DNA from: Comamonas testosteroni
Lineage (GTDB): Bacteria; Pseudomonadota; Gammaproteobacteria; Burkholderiales; Burkholderiaceae_C
DNA length: 64,000 nucleotides
Assembly: GCF_000761245.1 (NCBI RefSeq)
Contig: NZ_AWOR01000043.1
Span: forward strand, 96,160 to 160,159
Reading direction: 5' to 3'
In this document: piece by piece, positions 26,737 to 35,893 of the stretch
How positions within the stretch are numbered: the first letter of the stretch is position 1
How the letters are laid out: every line of letters begins with the position of its first letter
The notes under the pieces: model-generated
What the model was told of the DNA's origin: nothing
Seen by the model: only the letters and a program-made list of their open reading frames with translations
Database searches by the model: none
Made by a program: the position numbers and the translations under genes

Positions 26737-26783
26737 CAACAGGCCGCATCACTCAAGCACAGTGATGCGGCCTGTTGATTTTT
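26737..26783 (+). terminator. 17-bp perfect hairpin with T-run, orphan terminator
   Basis: CAACAGGCCGCATCACT, a 7-base loop CAAGCAC, then AGTGATGCGGCCTGTTG and ATTTTT. It terminates plus-strand transcription, yet no plus-strand gene precedes it; the neighbours on both sides read leftwards. Confidence 0.75.
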
Positions 26784-26819
26784 GGACGGCTCCATCGCCT
26801 GGGCCATGAGCAGCTGCAT

Positions 26820-26856
26820 GAAAAAACCCAGCCAGATTTCCATCGGGCTGGGTTTT
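26820..26856. terminator. intrinsic terminator of the dehydrogenase operon
   Basis: AAAACCCAGCC / GGGCTGGGTTTT hairpin with A-run and T-run on both sides, about 50 bp after the minus-strand cytochrome stop codon. Confidence 0.85.
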
Positions 26857-26903
26857 CGGGCGCCCGCCTGGTGCGCAAGACACCTGGCGGATGTTCGTGC
26901 TAT

Positions 26904-28283
26904 TTACTGGGCTCGCTGCGGAGCAGCTGCGGCCTGCACATGCTTGCGCACCTTGCTGACCTGGCTTTCGCTCACATCCGAAGCCTGATTGCCCCAGCCC
27001 TTGCGCACAAAGCTGGCCAGTGCGGCGACTTCACCGTCGGTCAGGCGGTCGGCATAACCTTGCATCACCAGATGCATGGGGCGGCGATCCGTGGCGGGCG
27101 AAGAAGCGCCCTGCAGAATCACCGACACCAGGGGGCCGGCGTCCTTGCCCAGCACCATGGCATTGCCTTGCAGCTCGGGGAAGATCTCGGGCGCGCCCTT
27201 GCCGCTGACAAAGTGGCAGGCCGCGCAGTTGTCGAGATACAGGCGAGCGCCCAAGGGCATGTCGGCAGAGGCGGATTTCAGCAGCTTGGCCGTGGCCTCA
27301 CCAGCTTCATCAGCCTTGGCAACCGCAGTGCTGCGCGGACCCGGTGTCACCACTTTTTCAGGGGCTGCATCTGCGCTCTGGCCATCCATGGTCTTGAGGA
27401 ACCTGGCCATGGCGTTCAGGTCGGCGTCGCTCATGTACTGCATGGAGTGCTCGACCACTAGCGCCATTTCGCCATTGGCCACCGCATGGGCGTTGCGGCC
27501 GGTTGCCAGATAGGCAGCCAGTTGCTCGGTGCTCCATTTCTGGGCACGCGCGTCCTTGCCGCGCAGCGCAGGAGCAGACCAGTCGTCCACCATGCCGCCC
27601 GTGAGGAAGCTGGAATCGGACAGGCGTGTGCCGTTTTGTGCCATGAAGGCAGTGCGGGGGCTGTGGCAGGCGGCGCAGTGACCTGCGCCTTCGACCAGAT
27701 ACTGACCGCGAATCTGCTGATCGTCACCGGCCATGGGCTTGAAGTCGGAATCACCCGACAGCGCCAGCCAGTTCCAGGCACGGATGCCAAAGCGCATATT
27801 GAACGGGAAGCTCAGGCTGGTGGCCTGCACCTCGTTCCTGACGGGCTTCACCTCGGTCTGGATGTAGTCATACAGTGCGCGAATATCGCTTTCCTTCATG
27901 AAGCGATAGTTCTCGTAGGGCATGGCCGGATACAGCTGTTGGCCATGACCACCGATGCCGTCCACCATCGCAGCACGGAACTGGTCCAGAGTCCAGCTGC
28001 CGATGCCGGTTTCCTTGTCCGGCGTGATGTTGGAGGACCAGATGGTGCCCATAGGGCTTTCAATGCCGCGACCGCCAGCCATGGGCTCGCCACCCTTGGC
28101 GGTGTGACAGGCCATGCAGTCACTGGCGCGCATGACATATTCGCCACGACCGGCTTCGGCCTTCCAGTCGGCGGCCAGCGCTTCATTCGCCGGTGTCGGC
28201 TTGAAAGGCACATAGATCAGCGCCAGCGCCGCCATAATGCCCAGAACGATCAGCGCAATCAGAATGCTGAGGATTTTCTTCAT
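26904..28283 (-). CDS. three-haem cytochrome c subunit of membrane-bound alcohol/gluconate-type dehydrogenase
   Basis: Periplasmic, membrane-anchored electron acceptor for the GMC flavoprotein (459 residues). An uncleaved N-terminal helix (ILSILIALIVLGIMAALALIYV) is followed by three haem sites: CMACH near residue 57, CAACH near 205 and CAACH near 362, each in its own cytochrome c domain. This is the pattern of gluconate/2-ketogluconate and glucose dehydrogenase cytochrome subunits that pass electrons to quinone. Last gene of a three-gene operon, 10 bp after the flavoprotein gene. Confidence 0.9.
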   Translation of the reverse strand: MKKILSILIALIVLGIMAALALIYVPFKPTPANEALAADWKAEAGRGEYVMRASDCMACHTAKGGEPMAGGRGIESPMGTIWSSNITPDKETGIGSWTLDQFRAAMVDGIGGHGQQLYPAMPYENYRFMKESDIRALYDYIQTEVKPVRNEVQATSLSFPFNMRFGIRAWNWLALSGDSDFKPMAGDDQQIRGQYLVEGAGHCAACHSPRTAFMAQNGTRLSDSSFLTGGMVDDWSAPALRGKDARAQKWSTEQLAAYLATGRNAHAVANGEMALVVEHSMQYMSDADLNAMARFLKTMDGQSADAAPEKVVTPGPRSTAVAKADEAGEATAKLLKSASADMPLGARLYLDNCAACHFVSGKGAPEIFPELQGNAMVLGKDAGPLVSVILQGASSPATDRRPMHLVMQGYADRLTDGEVAALASFVRKGWGNQASDVSESQVSKVRKHVQAAAAPQRAQ

Positions 28284-28293
28284 GTCTTGCTCC

Positions 28294-30063
28294 TCAGACC
28301 AGCGGACGTGGGTTTTTCAGATACATGGTGCGAATCGCATGCAGCGTCCAGTACGCCAGGCCGCCGACCATGCCGGTCGGGTTGTACTGGGTGTTCTGCA
28401 CGAAGTTGCCGGCACCGAAGACGAACACGTTGTGCTTGTCCCAGGTCTGGCAGTAGCGATTCACCACGCCTTCCGTAGGCTTGTCGGACATGATGTGACC
28501 GCCAGTGGTGTGTGTGGTCTGGTAGGGACGCACGTCGAACTGCGCACCGATGTCCTTGAAACCCAGCTGGATCTGATCAGGTTTCATGTTGTTGCCAACT
28601 TCTGCAGCCTTGAGCTTTTGGTACTGGTTCATCTTCAGGTCGTTGTCCTGCCAGTTGAAGGTCATGCGCATCAGCGGACGGCCGTGTGGATCCTTGTAGG
28701 TGGGGTCCAGATCCAGGTGATTGGCGCGGTAGGACATATGCGAGCCGTGCGTGCCGATGGACATGGAGTGGCCATACCACTCGCCGATACCCTTCTTCCA
28801 ACCGGCACCCCAGCCCGGCGTACCCTTGGGCAGCGGCATGGAGCGGATGGGCTGGCCGTTGAAGGTCCCCGAACGCCAGTAAGCACCGCCGATGAAGCCC
28901 AGCTTGCCGAAGTCGTTCTGATTGACGCTGAAGTCATCGATACAGAACCCGTTGGAGCCGTGACCGATGAAGGGGTTGAAGTTCGCCTCCTTGTAGAACA
29001 TCGTCACGCCACCATTCATCTGATAGGCGTAGTTCTTGCCGGTCACCCCCTCGTTGGTCTTGGGGTCGTAGGGCTTGCCGATGCCGGAAACCAGCAGCAA
29101 GTGCACGTTGTTGAGCTGGAAGGAAGAGAGAATCACCAGATCTGCTGGCTGGAACACTTCTTCGTTGGTGTTGGAGTCGAAGTAGGTCACGCCGGTGGCG
29201 GTCTTGCCGTCTTCCGAGCTTTCCACGCGCAGCACTTCGCAATGCGTGCGATAGCTGAAATTCTTTTTGCGCTTGAGCGCGTCCAGAACAGCCGTCTGGG
29301 GTGACGACTTGGAATACTGGTAGCAGCCGTAGCGCTCGCAGAAACCGCAGAAGTTGCAGGGCCCCATCTGCATGCCATAGGGATTCACATAAGCGGTGGA
29401 GGCAATGCCTGCGGGCGCCGGGAACGTGTGATAGCCCATTTGCTTGGCCGTCGCCTCGAACAAAGTTGCGTCGTAGGTCGCAGGCAGCGGGGGCATGGGG
29501 TAATCCTTGGAGCGCCAGCCTTCGAAAGGATTGCCGCCAGGCTGAATCTTGCCGTTGAGATTGCCAGCCTTGCCGGAGATACCCGCTACTTCGTCAAACT
29601 GCGTGAAGAAGGGCTCCAGCTCGTCGTAACTGACGGGGTAATCCATGAGATTCATGCCTTCTGGAATGATGGACTCACCCCAGTGCTGCTTCACATAGCT
29701 GCGCAGCTGAATTTCTTCAGCTTGAGGGCGCCACAGCAGCCCATTCCAGTGGGTGCCCGCGCCACCGACGCCGTTGGCAGGCAGGAACGAACCCATCGCA
29801 CGGTATGGCAGCGCGATTTCGCCGTCATTGCGACGGATCGTCACCGTCTGCTGGCGCGGATGCTGCATGTTCTTCAGGCGCACGCCCCAGGTCAGCTCGT
29901 CGATCTGGTTGGGGTACTTGAACTCGGGCACCGTGTTTTGGTCGCCACCACGCTCCAGCGCCACGATTTCCAGGCCTTCGGCCGCCAGCTCCATGCCGGC
30001 GATGGAGCCGGTCCAGCCCAGGCCCACGATGACCACGTCTTTTTTCTTTTCAATGCGTGCCAT
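28294..30063 (-). CDS. GMC-family FAD dehydrogenase, large subunit (gluconate/glucose dehydrogenase type)
   Basis: 589-residue flavoprotein oxidising a sugar acid, sugar or alcohol in the periplasm. FAD-binding VVIVGLGWTGSIAGMELAAEGLEIVALERG opens the protein, and the C-terminal GMC part has NPTGMVGGLAYWTLHAI. A cysteine cluster CNFCGFCERYGC near the middle resembles the iron-sulfur region of FAD-dependent glucose dehydrogenases. It has no signal peptide; export with the Tat-signal small subunit is the known arrangement. Placed between the small subunit and the cytochrome gene. Substrate not readable. Confidence 0.88.
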   Translation of the reverse strand: MARIEKKKDVVIVGLGWTGSIAGMELAAEGLEIVALERGGDQNTVPEFKYPNQIDELTWGVRLKNMQHPRQQTVTIRRNDGEIALPYRAMGSFLPANGVGGAGTHWNGLLWRPQAEEIQLRSYVKQHWGESIIPEGMNLMDYPVSYDELEPFFTQFDEVAGISGKAGNLNGKIQPGGNPFEGWRSKDYPMPPLPATYDATLFEATAKQMGYHTFPAPAGIASTAYVNPYGMQMGPCNFCGFCERYGCYQYSKSSPQTAVLDALKRKKNFSYRTHCEVLRVESSEDGKTATGVTYFDSNTNEEVFQPADLVILSSFQLNNVHLLLVSGIGKPYDPKTNEGVTGKNYAYQMNGGVTMFYKEANFNPFIGHGSNGFCIDDFSVNQNDFGKLGFIGGAYWRSGTFNGQPIRSMPLPKGTPGWGAGWKKGIGEWYGHSMSIGTHGSHMSYRANHLDLDPTYKDPHGRPLMRMTFNWQDNDLKMNQYQKLKAAEVGNNMKPDQIQLGFKDIGAQFDVRPYQTTHTTGGHIMSDKPTEGVVNRYCQTWDKHNVFVFGAGNFVQNTQYNPTGMVGGLAYWTLHAIRTMYLKNPRPLV

Positions 30064-30066
30064 GGT

Positions 30067-30765
30067 TTATGCCCTTTCGCCCTTGATGGAAACCGGACCC
30101 AGCGGGTACTTCTTGTTGTGTTGGTCAACCCACTCGGAAAAGCTGGCACGAGCGCCAGGGAAGCCGATGTATTTCCAGGACTGCATGCCGTAGTTGCCGC
30201 CATGCATGGGGTCGGCGAAATAGCCCTCCTTGGTGTTGGCCAGCAAGGTGGTGAAGAAGATGCTCAACTCGGGGTCCAGCTTGATCTCACCTTTTTGCAA
30301 AGCCGTCAGCGCTTCATCCTGCTGCTCATGTGACAGGTCCTTGAATTCCTTGCCGTAGCGTGTCTTGCACTCGGCGTTGAAGGCAGGAATCGCCTTGCGA
30401 TAGAGCTGTGCAGGCGTCAAAGGCGTTTGCCAGCCGCGGTCAGGCTTGGCCGTGGGATCGTGCGGCCCCTCCATGTACCAGATATCAGCAGTGCCGTAGT
30501 AGCTCTTGAGCTGACGGTCGATGAACACCGGCACATGGGCTTCGATCGCTCCGGGACCGTCGCCTTCGGACGGGATCAGGCGCGCTGTCGCCGCCAGAAC
30601 AAAGGCCCACTCATCCGCATCGAAATACTCGGGCTTGTATGCATCCAGTTTGAGCGCTGGCTCCTTGGAGTTGGCATGCATGGTCACGGCCGTTCCGGCC
30701 AGTGCGACGCCAGCACCGGAGGCGAACAGAAAGGATCTGCGGCTGGGTGGGGAAAAGTTGGACAT
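30067..30765 (-). CDS. gluconate 2-dehydrogenase subunit 3 family protein (Tat-exported)
   Basis: Small subunit of the membrane dehydrogenase, 232 residues. The start MSNFSPPSRRSFLFASGAGVALAGTAVTMHA is a twin-arginine signal (RRSFLF). The mature part has LKLDAYKPEYFDADEWAFVLAATARLIPSEGDGPGAIEAHVPVFIDRQL, typical of subunit 3, and a C-terminal YFADPMHGGNYGMQSWKYIGFPGARASF. It likely carries the flavoprotein through the Tat system. ATG 30765 chosen because the frame upstream to 30927 lacks this signal. Confidence 0.87.
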   Translation of the reverse strand: MSNFSPPSRRSFLFASGAGVALAGTAVTMHANSKEPALKLDAYKPEYFDADEWAFVLAATARLIPSEGDGPGAIEAHVPVFIDRQLKSYYGTADIWYMEGPHDPTAKPDRGWQTPLTPAQLYRKAIPAFNAECKTRYGKEFKDLSHEQQDEALTALQKGEIKLDPELSIFFTTLLANTKEGYFADPMHGGNYGMQSWKYIGFPGARASFSEWVDQHNKKYPLGPVSIKGERA

Positions 30766-31199
30766 TTTGCGATTCCTACATCGTGTGAACCCGCTCATGC
30801 ACAGCCAGTTGTGCGATGAGCAAGTGTTCAAGTTTTTTGAATCAGCGGTGGTTCCGACCGAAAGCTGCAGCCCAAAGAAAATGCCCGCAAAGCGGGCACT
30901 CGTACACAGAGCCAAAGCATTTTTCAAGCCGGCCCAAACCGCCTTAACAAATTGATAATAGTTGCGCTGGCAAGTACTTGTGTCAGACGACTGCCTTGAC
31001 TGCTAGTAGGTGATGGTCTTTTATTGGAGTGCGCAACTGGGGTTTTCACTTAGATATAAGACATAAGACTGCTATGAATCTGCAGGCGATTGCCAGGTCG
31101 CCAAACACAGCCCGCAGCGGGGCCCGACTCAAGGCGATACCGACGGCCGGGGATGGCCTTCGTGGCTCAGGAAACGCCTGCTTGCAGCTCTGCTGTGCA
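30766..31199. other. 434-bp gap between two minus-strand transcription units
   Basis: No gene seen. It holds a minus-strand terminator at 30872-30898 that should close the sensor-kinase transcript, and presumably the promoter of the dehydrogenase operon to its left. Confidence 0.5.
30872..30898 (-). terminator. intrinsic terminator, minus strand
   Basis: TGCCCGC-TTT-GCGGGCA followed by TTTTCTTT when read on the minus strand; 300 bp after the sensor-kinase stop and about 107 bp before the Tat-subunit start. Confidence 0.7.
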
Positions 31200-32669
31200 T
31201 CAGGCATCGGGAGCACGTGGCAGAGAAAACCGGAACGCAGCGCCCCCGCCGTCACCCTCGACCAGATGGATTCTGACCCCATGCAGCTCCAGCATCTGGT
31301 GCACGATTCTCAAGCCAAGCCCTCCGTCTCGGCGGGCGCCGCCGACCGTGAACGGACGCCTGAACAGACCTTCGCGCAACTCCGGCGGAATGCCTGGGCC
31401 GGTGTCGCTGACCGTCAACTCCAGTTCTTGGCCCACACCTCGGATGCCTACCCTGATCGACCCGCCTTCAGGGGTGTAGCGCAAGGCGTTATCGAGCAGG
31501 TTGCTCAGGACTCGCTCCATCATTCCCAGGTCTGCACGAACCGCCGGCAACTGCGGGGCCAGATCCGCCTGCAGGGCGATATGGCGCGACTCCGCGGCAA
31601 GCTCGAACTTCTGAAAAACGTCCTGCACCAGATCCCGCAGCGAGAAGGATTCGAGCTCGGGCTGCACAAAGCCATACTCCAGCCTCGCCAACTCGAACAG
31701 GCTTTGGGACAGAGCCCCCACCCTCTGACTTTGGTCGAGCGCAATGCCCAGATAGCGCCTGCGCTCTGCGGGATCCAGGCTTGCATCCTTGAGCAGCAGG
31801 GTCTCTAGATACCCATGCAAGGACGACAGCGGCGTGCGCAGATCGTGGGAAACATTCGCGATCAACTCCCGGCGCTCCTGATCCTGTCGCCTCAGCGCCT
31901 GCCATTGCTCGCTGATGCGCAGCACCATCTGCCTATAGGCCGAGTCCAGCACGGCGATTTCGTCACGGCTGTGATCGGCCGCCTCCGAAGCACGCTCCGG
32001 CATCTCGGGCGGAACGCCTTGCATGTCGAACTGCCGCACCGACTCGGTCAGACGCCGCAAGGGGCGTGTGATCAAGGTGAAGGCGACAAGCCCAGCAGCC
32101 AGGCATAGCAACCCCACCATGCCGATCGACAGCAATGCGGTCTTCAGCACCGCGTCTGCGGAGCCTCTGGCGGCAAGCAGATCATGGGCCTCGCCCAGCA
32201 ACACCACATAGATGAAGCCGACCTCCCTGCCGTTCACGCTCAAGGGGGCGGCACTGAAGACCTTGCGGCCATCGCGGCTGCGCGGATCGTCACCCAGAAT
32301 GGGCAGCATATGACCATCGATAAATCGATGAACCGGCTCCAGGTCAACCCGGTCGCGACGCAGGCGCCCCTCGGGGGCCGCATGACCGGCAATGCGCCCA
32401 TCAGGCTCCAGCAGATAGACCTCGACACTCGGGTTCACCATCATCAGCTGGTTGAACAGATTGCGCACCGCGTTCGGCATCAAGCCGTTCGCATCCGTCA
32501 ACTGGGCGTCGCGGGCAATGCTCTCGGCAACGTCGCGGGACAAGGCCTGCACCACCTCCAGTTCGTGCATGCGGTTGGAGCGAAGCTGCAGCCAGGCGGA
32601 AGTGCCGCTGCAGACCAGCAGCAGCAGGGCAAACACGATCGCCAGCCGCTGAGTCAGAGTCAGGTTCAT
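31200..32669 (-). CDS. sensor histidine kinase
   Basis: Inner-membrane sensor of 489 residues. TM1 (LAIVFALLLLVCSGTSAWL), a periplasmic loop of about 140 residues, TM2 (ALLSIGMVGLLCLAAGLVAFTLI), HAMP, then the phosphoacceptor motif LIANVSHDLRTPLSSLHGYLE, N box RVLSNLLDNALRYTPEGG and G boxes SDTGPGIPPE and GGLGLRIVHQ. The ATG at 32669 overlaps the response regulator stop (ATGA); the open frame reaching 33515 is an out-of-frame reading of the regulator. Divergent from the msrB-dipZ-msrA genes, so a role in sensing envelope oxidation is plausible. Confidence 0.9.
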   Translation of the reverse strand: MNLTLTQRLAIVFALLLLVCSGTSAWLQLRSNRMHELEVVQALSRDVAESIARDAQLTDANGLMPNAVRNLFNQLMMVNPSVEVYLLEPDGRIAGHAAPEGRLRRDRVDLEPVHRFIDGHMLPILGDDPRSRDGRKVFSAAPLSVNGREVGFIYVVLLGEAHDLLAARGSADAVLKTALLSIGMVGLLCLAAGLVAFTLITRPLRRLTESVRQFDMQGVPPEMPERASEAADHSRDEIAVLDSAYRQMVLRISEQWQALRRQDQERRELIANVSHDLRTPLSSLHGYLETLLLKDASLDPAERRRYLGIALDQSQRVGALSQSLFELARLEYGFVQPELESFSLRDLVQDVFQKFELAAESRHIALQADLAPQLPAVRADLGMMERVLSNLLDNALRYTPEGGSIRVGIRGVGQELELTVSDTGPGIPPELREGLFRRPFTVGGARRDGGLGLRIVHQMLELHGVRIHLVEGDGGGAAFRFSLPRAPDA

Positions 32670-33382
32670 TCGCCCTCCCCGGCTTCGGCAAACTTGTAGC
32701 CTCGCCCCCAGACCGTGAGGATTCGCGTGGGCTGTGCTGGGTTGACCTCCACCTTGGCACGCAGCCGGTTGATATGGGTGTTGACGGTGTGCTCGTAGCC
32801 CTCGTGCTGATAGCCCCAAACCGCGTTGAGCAGGTCCATGCGCGAAAACACCTTGCCCGACTGGCGGGCAAAGAAATACAGAAGATCGAATTCCCGGGGC
32901 GTGAGGTCGAGATGGCGTCCGTTCAGGCTGGCATCCCTGGCTACCGGATCCATGACCAGCCCGTTGACCGACAGGCTGCCCGACTCCAGGCGCGCGCTCT
33001 GAGCCAGCGCGTCGACCCGGCGCAGCAGGGCCTTCACCCTGGCCACGAGTTCCAACACGGAAAACGGCTTGGCCAGATAGTCGTCCGCGCCGATCTCCAG
33101 TCCCAGAATGCGATGCACCTCGCTGGAGCGGGCGCTGATGATGATGATCGGCGTGTAGCGCGTCATGGCGCGCGCACGTCTGCAGATCTCCAGACCGTCC
33201 ACGCCAGGCAGCATGAGATCCAGTACCAGCGCATCCCAACCGCCACGCTCCAGATGCGCCAGACCGTCGTCGCCGCGGGCGCAATGCACGACATCCAGCC
33301 CCTCGTCCCGCAGGTGTAGCGACAGCAGATCGGCGATATGGGCGTCGTCCTCGACCAGCAGAATGCGACGGGCGATGGTCAT
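32666..33382 (-). CDS. response regulator, OmpR/PhoB family
   Basis: 238-residue DNA-binding regulator. Receiver domain with acidic pair in LLVEDDAHIADLL, phospho-Asp in DALVLDLMLPGVDGLEICR, Thr/Ser in IIISARS and Lys in GADDYLAKPFSVLELVARV. The C-terminal winged helix includes LDLTPREFDLLYFFARQSGKVFSRMDLL and HTVNTHINRLRAKVEVNPAQPTRILTVWGRGYKF. It is co-transcribed with the kinase. The 173-bp spacer to msrB probably holds its target site. Confidence 0.93.
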   Translation of the reverse strand: MTIARRILLVEDDAHIADLLSLHLRDEGLDVVHCARGDDGLAHLERGGWDALVLDLMLPGVDGLEICRRARAMTRYTPIIIISARSSEVHRILGLEIGADDYLAKPFSVLELVARVKALLRRVDALAQSARLESGSLSVNGLVMDPVARDASLNGRHLDLTPREFDLLYFFARQSGKVFSRMDLLNAVWGYQHEGYEHTVNTHINRLRAKVEVNPAQPTRILTVWGRGYKFAEAGEGE

Positions 33383-33555
33383 GGGTATTCAGGTCTCCGG
33401 GGCAGTTGATGCAGCACTTTGGCGCAGTGCCGCTTGGTTTCACATTGTGCTCAAACTGCTCGCTGGGAGTTATCACGTTTTTTTTAACTTTGCGTGAGGA
33501 CTTCGGGACCGGCACTCCATAAGCTCAATGTCATCGAACCCAGAAAGCCGATGCC

Positions 33556-34047
33556 ATGACCACCCGACGCCACATGCTCCTGGGCGCAGCAGCCTCCGCC
33601 GCTGCTCTCTGCGCCGCAACGTTCCACCGCCGCGCCACTGCGGCGACCGAGTCCTTCGAAATCAGCTACACCGACGCCCAGTGGCGTGCTCGGCTCAGTC
33701 CCCAGCAATATGCCGTGCTTCGCCAGGAGGCTACGGAGCCTCCGGGCAGCAGCCCGCTCAACAAGGAGCACCGCCCGGGTACCTTTTCCTGCGCCGGCTG
33801 CTCATTGCCCTTGTTTGCCTCCACCACCAAGTTTGAAAGCGGCACCGGCTGGCCCAGCTTCTGGAAGCCCCTAGACAATGCCGTCGCCACCCGCAAGGAT
33901 CGAAGCTACGGCATGGTGCGCATCGAGGCCCACTGCCGGCGCTGCGGCGGTCACCTTGGCCACGTCTTCGATGACGGGCCGCCTCCGACAGGCCTGCGCT
34001 ACTGCATGAACGGTCTTGCGCTGACTTTCACGCCCAAGCCCGCTTGA
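33556..34047 (+). CDS. msrB: peptide-methionine (R)-S-oxide reductase, exported
   Basis: Reduces methionine-R-sulfoxide in proteins, here in the periplasm. The 163-residue product starts with a twin-arginine-like signal TTRRHMLLGAAASAAALCAA. Zinc cysteines appear as CAGC and CRRC, the substrate region SGTGWPSF and GHLGHVFDDGP, and the catalytic cysteine is in RYCMNGLAL (usual form RYCxNS). Followed 13 bp later by the DipZ gene, then msrA, giving a full envelope repair set with an electron donor. Confidence 0.9.
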   Translation: MTTRRHMLLGAAASAAALCAATFHRRATAATESFEISYTDAQWRARLSPQQYAVLRQEATEPPGSSPLNKEHRPGTFSCAGCSLPLFASTTKFESGTGWPSFWKPLDNAVATRKDRSYGMVRIEAHCRRCGGHLGHVFDDGPPPTGLRYCMNGLALTFTPKPA

Positions 34048-34060
34048 GGAGAAACAGGCC

Positions 34061-35893
34061 ATGCTGCTGATCGTCCTTGCCTATCTGGGCGGCGTGCTGA
34101 CCATCGTCAGTCCCTGCATCCTGCCCGTGCTGCCCTTCGTGTTCTCTCGCGCGAATCAGCCCTTTGTGCGCAGCGGCCTGCCATTGCTGGCAGGCATGGC
34201 GCTGACCTTCGCGGTCGTTGCCTCTCTCGCAGCCGTAGGCGGCGGCTGGGTCGTGACTGCCAATCAATATGGCCGTTGGCTGGCTCTGGCGCTGGTAGCC
34301 GTTTTCGGGCTGACCCTGCTGCTGCCGCATCTGTCGGAGCGGCTGACCCGACCATTGGTGGCTGCAGGCGCACGCCTGTCGGAGTCGGCACAGACCGGCG
34401 GCACGCCGCAGATCGGATCCTCTGTCGTGCTGGGAGTAGCGACAGGGCTGCTGTGGGCCCCATGCGCCGGGCCCATCCTGGGCCTCATACTGACAGGCGC
34501 GGCCCTGCAGGGTGCCAATACCACTTCGACCTTGCTGCTTCTGGCTTACGCCGCCGGGGCTGCGACCTCCATGGCCGCGGCTCTGCTGCTCGGCGCCCGG
34601 GTATTTGCTGCGCTCAAGCGCTCGCTGGGTGCCGGTGAATGGGTGCGGCGCGGCCTCGGGGCAGCCATGCTCGCCGGCGTTGCAGCCATCGCCCTGGGAA
34701 TCGACACTGGCTTGCTGGCCCGACTGTCAACATCATCCACCAGCGGCCTGGAGCAGAAACTGCTCGAGCACCTGAACCAGCCGCACAATGACAACCAGAT
34801 TGCCATGCGTGGCAACCCAGGCATGATGATGCAAGCGCCATCCCAGGCGCCGGCTGACGGAGCCGCCATGATGGCCGCAGGAGCTGCAATGCGCATGAGC
34901 GGGCCGTCCGGCACAGCCCAGGCGCTGCCCGATGAAGGCATCGCACCGCCCCTGGACGGTGCGACCCAATGGCTCAACTCCAAGCCTCTGGGCGAGCAGG
35001 ACCTGCGAGGCAAGGTGGTGTTGGTGGATTTCTGGACCTACTCCTGCATCAACTGCCTGCGCACTCTTCCCTATGTGAAGGCCTGGGCCGAAAAATACCG
35101 CGACCAGGGCCTGATCGTGATCGGCGTGCACGCACCCGAGTTTGCCTTTGAACGTGACATCGGCAACGTGAGCAAGGCCATGAAAGATCTGGGCATCAGC
35201 TATCCGGTGGCTGTGGACAACCAGTATGCGATCTGGCGCGCATTCCGCAACCAATACTGGCCTGCTCATTACTTTATCGATGCCACGGGACGCATACGCC
35301 ACCACCACTTTGGCGAGGGCGGCTATGCAGAGTCTGAACGTGTGATACAGCAGCTTCTCAAAGAAGCAGGCAGCACCCGTTCGGCCATGGGCCTGACGGA
35401 GGTGGATGCGGGGGGCTTGCAACTGGCCGCCAGCATGGATGAGGTCGCCTCGCCCGAAACCTATCTGGGCTACGAGCGCGCCGAGAACTTCACCTCTACT
35501 CCCAAAGCCGTGCACGACAGAACGACAACGTATCTGGAGCCGCAAGAGCCCAGGCTGAACACCTGGGGCCTGGCCGGTCAATGGATGGTGGGGGCGGAAA
35601 GCGCCTTGCTGACCGGCCCCTCGGGCCGCATCGTCTACCGCTTCAAGGCGCGTGACCTGCATCTGGTGCTGAGCCCCGGCCCGGACGGAAAACCCGTGCG
35701 CTTCAAGGTCTGCATCGACGGCAAACCACCCGGCGATGCCCACGGCGTGGACGTGGCGAGCAACGGTAGCGGCATCGTTACCGGACAGCGACTCTATCAG
35801 CTGGTGCGCCAGTCCGGCGCCGTTGCCGAGCACACCTTCAGCATCGAGTTCCTTGACAGCGGCGTCTCCGCCTATGCCTTCACCTTCGGATGA
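34061..35893 (+). CDS. DipZ-like thiol-disulfide protein (CcdA domain plus thioredoxin domain)
   Basis: Membrane electron carrier of 610 residues, likely supplying reductant to the exported Msr enzymes. The N-terminal part is CcdA-like (VSPCILPVLPFVF and LLWAPCAGPILGLILTGAAL, both with a key Cys), with six or more membrane segments to about residue 230. After a Met/Ala-rich linker comes a TlpA/thioredoxin domain with VVLVDFWTYSCINCLRTLPYVKAWAEKY (CINC active site), then a C-terminal beta-rich module ending EFLDSGVSAYAFTFG. Order is that of DipZ proteins, not of classical DsbD. Overlaps msrA by 4 nt. Confidence 0.85.
   Translation: MLLIVLAYLGGVLTIVSPCILPVLPFVFSRANQPFVRSGLPLLAGMALTFAVVASLAAVGGGWVVTANQYGRWLALALVAVFGLTLLLPHLSERLTRPLVAAGARLSESAQTGGTPQIGSSVVLGVATGLLWAPCAGPILGLILTGAALQGANTTSTLLLLAYAAGAATSMAAALLLGARVFAALKRSLGAGEWVRRGLGAAMLAGVAAIALGIDTGLLARLSTSSTSGLEQKLLEHLNQPHNDNQIAMRGNPGMMMQAPSQAPADGAAMMAAGAAMRMSGPSGTAQALPDEGIAPPLDGATQWLNSKPLGEQDLRGKVVLVDFWTYSCINCLRTLPYVKAWAEKYRDQGLIVIGVHAPEFAFERDIGNVSKAMKDLGISYPVAVDNQYAIWRAFRNQYWPAHYFIDATGRIRHHHFGEGGYAESERVIQQLLKEAGSTRSAMGLTEVDAGGLQLAASMDEVASPETYLGYERAENFTSTPKAVHDRTTTYLEPQEPRLNTWGLAGQWMVGAESALLTGPSGRIVYRFKARDLHLVLSPGPDGKPVRFKVCIDGKPPGDAHGVDVASNGSGIVTGQRLYQLVRQSGAVAEHTFSIEFLDSGVSAYAFTFG

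Larger units (their letters stand above)
26579..26903. other. non-coding stretch with two hairpins
   Basis: No gene seen between the Lrp-type gene's operator and the end of the cytochrome gene, apart from the 17-bp hairpin and terminator listed separately. The interval of about 160 bp from the Lrp box to the first hairpin could be a short plus-strand transcript. Confidence 0.5.

Noticed and set aside
32670..33515. N-terminal extension of the kinase frame
   Set aside because: It is an out-of-frame reading of the response regulator; the kinase starts at 32669 with an ATGA overlap.
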